Source: Bacteroidales bacterium (lineage in GTDB: Bacteria > Bacteroidota > Bacteroidia > Bacteroidales > UBA7960). Taken from it: a stretch of 7,637 bases of DNA. A program made the position numbers and the translations under genes. Shown piece after piece: positions 6,167 to 7,637 of the stretch. The notes beneath the pieces were generated by a model. The model ran no database searches and was not told where the DNA came from. It saw nothing but the letters and a program-made list of their open reading frames with translations. The stretch spans positions 1 through 7,637 of the forward strand of contig SLEW01000013.1 of the NCBI GenBank assembly GCA_007124575.1, given 5' to 3'. The first letter of the stretch is position 1. Each line of letters starts with the position of its first letter.

Positions 6167-6180
6167 TTAAACACGTTTAA
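6167..6180. promoter_or_regulatory. Palindrome TTAAAC-AC-GTTTAA just upstream of hpt
   Basis: A perfect 14-bp inverted repeat with six-base arms and a two-base centre lies between the proposed -7 box and the hpt start codon. A further TAAAC at 6188-6192 is inverted relative to GTTTA (6175-6179). It could be an operator that blocks transcription or a leader hairpin next to the start codon. The arms are A/T-rich, so chance cannot be excluded. Confidence 0.35.
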
Positions 6181-6194
6181 TCGAACGTAAACTA

Positions 6195-6202
6195 CAAAAA
6201 TA
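6195..6202 (-). promoter_or_regulatory. Candidate -7 box (TATTTTTG) for hpt-adk-obg
   Basis: Read on the minus strand, 6202-6195 is TATTTTTG, matching TAnnTTTG. Initiation near 6189 would leave a leader of about 25 nt before ATG 6164. I cannot see a good -33 TTTG at the expected distance, which lowers confidence. Confidence 0.42.
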
Positions 6203-6327
6203 ATTGAATACCCCGTTCCCGTCACTATTATTTATTAAAAAATATTAACAAAACAGAATAAAAAAAATTAAATGTGGTTTTCAGGCTAAATTACTAATTA
6301 AATCACAGGATTGATATTTTTATTACT

Positions 6328-6335
6328 TTAGTTTG
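6328..6335 (+). promoter_or_regulatory. Possible imperfect -7 box (TTAGTTTG) for truA
   Basis: TTAGTTTG differs from TAnnTTTG at one fixed position and lies about 40 bp before ATG 6376. The surrounding region 6165-6375 is very A/T-rich and holds no gene; apart from the hpt-side elements nothing else stands out. No clear -33 partner is seen. Confidence 0.22.
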
Positions 6336-6375
6336 GATTAAAAGGGCGATATAGTTATTTCCGAATATCATAACT

Positions 6376-7182
6376 ATGATGGAAACAGGACAATACAGGT
6401 ATTTTCTCCGGATGGCATACATGGGCACCCATTTTAACGGCTGGCAGATCCAGTCGTCGGCCCCAAGCATACAGGGTGAAACAGAGCGTGCATTGAGTGT
6501 CTTGCTCAGGGAGGAAATAAGGGTTACGGGAGCAGGCAGGACAGATACAGGCGTACATGCCAATATGTACTATGCACACTTTGACAGCAACCACCCCCCT
6601 CAATATCTTGAGTCACTGTCACTGGCATACAAGTGCAACCGCATACTGCCCGCTTCAGTTGCTGTGTATGACATATTTCCCGTTCACTCAAAAGCACATG
6701 CCCGCTTTCATGCCACCAGTCGAAGCTATCATTATTATATCAGCACAGTAAAAGATCCTTTTTACCGTGACAGAGCCTGGATTTATGAAAGAAATCTTCA
6801 TCTGGGGAAAATGCAGGAAGCATCAGGTTTATTGCTCCGGTATCGTGATTTCAGCAGTTTCGCCAAGGCCAACAGCCAGGTCAGCACCCATCATTGCCAT
6901 GTATACAAAGCTGAATGGCAGCGGGATAAACATATCTTACGTTTCGAAATACGCGCTGACCGGTTTCTGCGAAACATGGTAAGGGCTATCACCGGAACAC
7001 TTGTCGATGTGGGTCTCGGCAAGCTAACCATTGAAGATTTTGCCGGGATCATTAAATCCGGGGATCGCTGCCGCGCCGGGTATTCTGTACCCGCATGCGG
7101 CCTTCACCTTGCTGATATTACATATCCTGACAGGCTCTTCCGGGGACTTCACCCCCTGGGAGATCACAAGCAGCATTCGTAA
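6376..7182 (+). CDS. truA: tRNA pseudouridine(38-40) synthase TruA
   Basis: TruA converts uridines 38, 39 and 40 of the tRNA anticodon arm to pseudouridine and acts as a dimer in the cytosol. The 268-residue length is normal. The N-terminus reads YRYFLRMAYMGTHFNGWQIQ (8-25 region), the standard start. The catalytic motif GRTDTGVHA (54-62) gives Asp57 as the nucleophile. RFHATSRSYHY (110-120), DFSSFAKAN (158-166), RADRFLRNMVR (193-203) and AGYSVPACGLHL (234-245) follow in family order. ATG 6376 and ATG 6379 are both possible starts; they differ by one Met. It is alone on its strand here and ends 17 bp from the end of the convergent AI-2E gene. No Shine-Dalgarno is seen. There is no sign of truncation. 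Confidence 0.96.
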   Translation: MMETGQYRYFLRMAYMGTHFNGWQIQSSAPSIQGETERALSVLLREEIRVTGAGRTDTGVHANMYYAHFDSNHPPQYLESLSLAYKCNRILPASVAVYDIFPVHSKAHARFHATSRSYHYYISTVKDPFYRDRAWIYERNLHLGKMQEASGLLLRYRDFSSFAKANSQVSTHHCHVYKAEWQRDKHILRFEIRADRFLRNMVRAITGTLVDVGLGKLTIEDFAGIIKSGDRCRAGYSVPACGLHLADITYPDRLFRGLHPLGDHKQHS

Positions 7183-7194
7183 CGGTGCAAAACG

Positions 7195-7225
7195 GAGGAT
7201 CAGGAGTTCTTATCCTTGTTTTTTT
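7195..7225 (+). terminator. Weak candidate intrinsic terminator of truA, inside the end of the AI-2E gene
   Basis: AGGAT (7196-7200) pairs with ATCCT (7212-7216), extended by one G-T pair, around an 11-base loop; seven T residues follow at 7219-7225. The stem is short and only moderately G/C-rich. The T-run also encodes lysines of the opposite gene, so it may exist for coding reasons alone. Confidence 0.25.
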
Positions 7226-7637
7226 CTTTATCCTTTTTCTTTTTTGCCACGATCTTTTCGCGCAGGGCTCTCATTCTGCGCCGGCGATACTCCTGGGTTC
7301 CCGGGGAGATGTTAGATGACTTGGTATCTCCCAGCAGGAATCCATAAGGCTCAAGACCTTGTGTCTCGTCAAAGATCACTTTTAAAATGGCCATTCCGGG
7401 GATAAAGAGGATCATCCCCGTCAGCCCCCAGATAAAGTTACCCACAAAGAGGGCAAAAATGGTCATCAGCGGATTCATGGAAACCTTCCCTCCCACAATC
7501 TTAGGTGTCAATATGTTGCTTTCGGCCAGCTGTATCACATAGAAAGCGAGAAACACACCTAAGGGATACCATAATGAATCCATTGTAAGCAAAGCATACG
7601 TAATGGGCAGCGTAGCTCCAATAAACGGGCCGAGGAA
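7200..7637 (-). CDS. AI-2E family transporter-like membrane protein, C-terminal part (5' end outside window)
   Basis: The frame is open through the right edge, so the N-terminal half is missing; 145 residues are visible, ending at TGA 7200-7202. The visible part reads FLGPFIGATLP at its start, then a hydrophobic helix (about residues 25-39), ESNILTPKIVGGKVSMNPL (about 39-57), and a long membrane region with FALFVGNFIWGLTGMILFIPGMAILKVI (about 61-88). This is the conserved C-terminal half of PF01594 (AI-2E/PerM/YhhQ-type, formerly UPF0118). Members include the autoinducer-2 exporter TqsA and Na+/H+ antiporter-like proteins, so the transported substrate is not predictable. The last 50 residues are a soluble, presumably cytosolic tail ending in a lysine-rich run (VAKKKKDKEKNKDKN). 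It converges on truA with 17 bp between stops. A TTG at 7592 is not the start, since homologous sequence continues upstream. Confidence 0.88.
   Translation of the reverse strand, partial: FLGPFIGATLPITYALLTMDSLWYPLGVFLAFYVIQLAESNILTPKIVGGKVSMNPLMTIFALFVGNFIWGLTGMILFIPGMAILKVIFDETQGLEPYGFLLGDTKSSNISPGTQEYRRRRMRALREKIVAKKKKDKEKNKDKNS

Noticed and set aside
7590..7592. TTG (minus strand) as start codon of the AI-2E protein
   Set aside because: Family-typical sequence (GPFIGATLP) continues upstream to the window edge, so the true start is outside.

Overview
The window is a chromosomal segment of a Bacteroidota bacterium. Four observations support this. The gene pairs and triplets are typical of the phylum: hpt-adk-obg, and blaI followed by an M56 peptidase carrying a TonB C-terminal domain. 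Obg is short and lacks the C-terminal OCT domain. No gene start has a convincing Shine-Dalgarno sequence, and the leaders are A/T-rich. Three intergenic regions contain the Bacteroidota -7 promoter motif TAnnTTTG in a sensible position. The genus cannot be told from the sequence. There are no rRNA, tRNA, CRISPR, phage or intact insertion-sequence features. Most of the content is core housekeeping.

Layout. Positions 1-1152 (+) hold the C-terminal part of an AspT/YidE-type membrane transporter with two RCK_C domains; its start lies outside the window. Converging on it is a minus-strand two-gene operon, 3146-1219: a BlaI/MecI-type winged-helix repressor, then a BlaR1-like M56 membrane metallopeptidase whose periplasmic part is a TonB C-terminal domain followed by a plug-like tail. 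A 200-bp divergent region (3147-3402) separates this operon from a small plus-strand flavin-binding (PPOX/Nim-like) protein at 3403-3867. The region contains two palindromes, 20 bp apart centre to centre, lying over the blaI promoter, and a separate inverted repeat over the PPOX promoter.

Positions 6164-3947 (-) are a compact hpt-adk-obg cluster: purine salvage, adenylate balance, and a ribosome-assembly GTPase. Positions 6165-6375 are an AT-rich divergent promoter region. truA (tRNA pseudouridine synthase) follows at 6376-7182 (+). It converges on the C-terminal end of an AI-2E family membrane protein (7637-7200, -), whose start is outside the window.

How the genes work together. The blaI-M56 pair is best read as a self-contained signalling unit. 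The repressor would sit on its own promoter, the membrane peptidase would sense a periplasmic or envelope state through its TonB_C/plug-like region, and cleavage of the repressor would release the operon. This is inferred from the BlaR1/BlaI paradigm; the signal and wider regulon are unknown. This unit and its control region are the most interesting part of the window. I do not see an evidently new multi-gene system.
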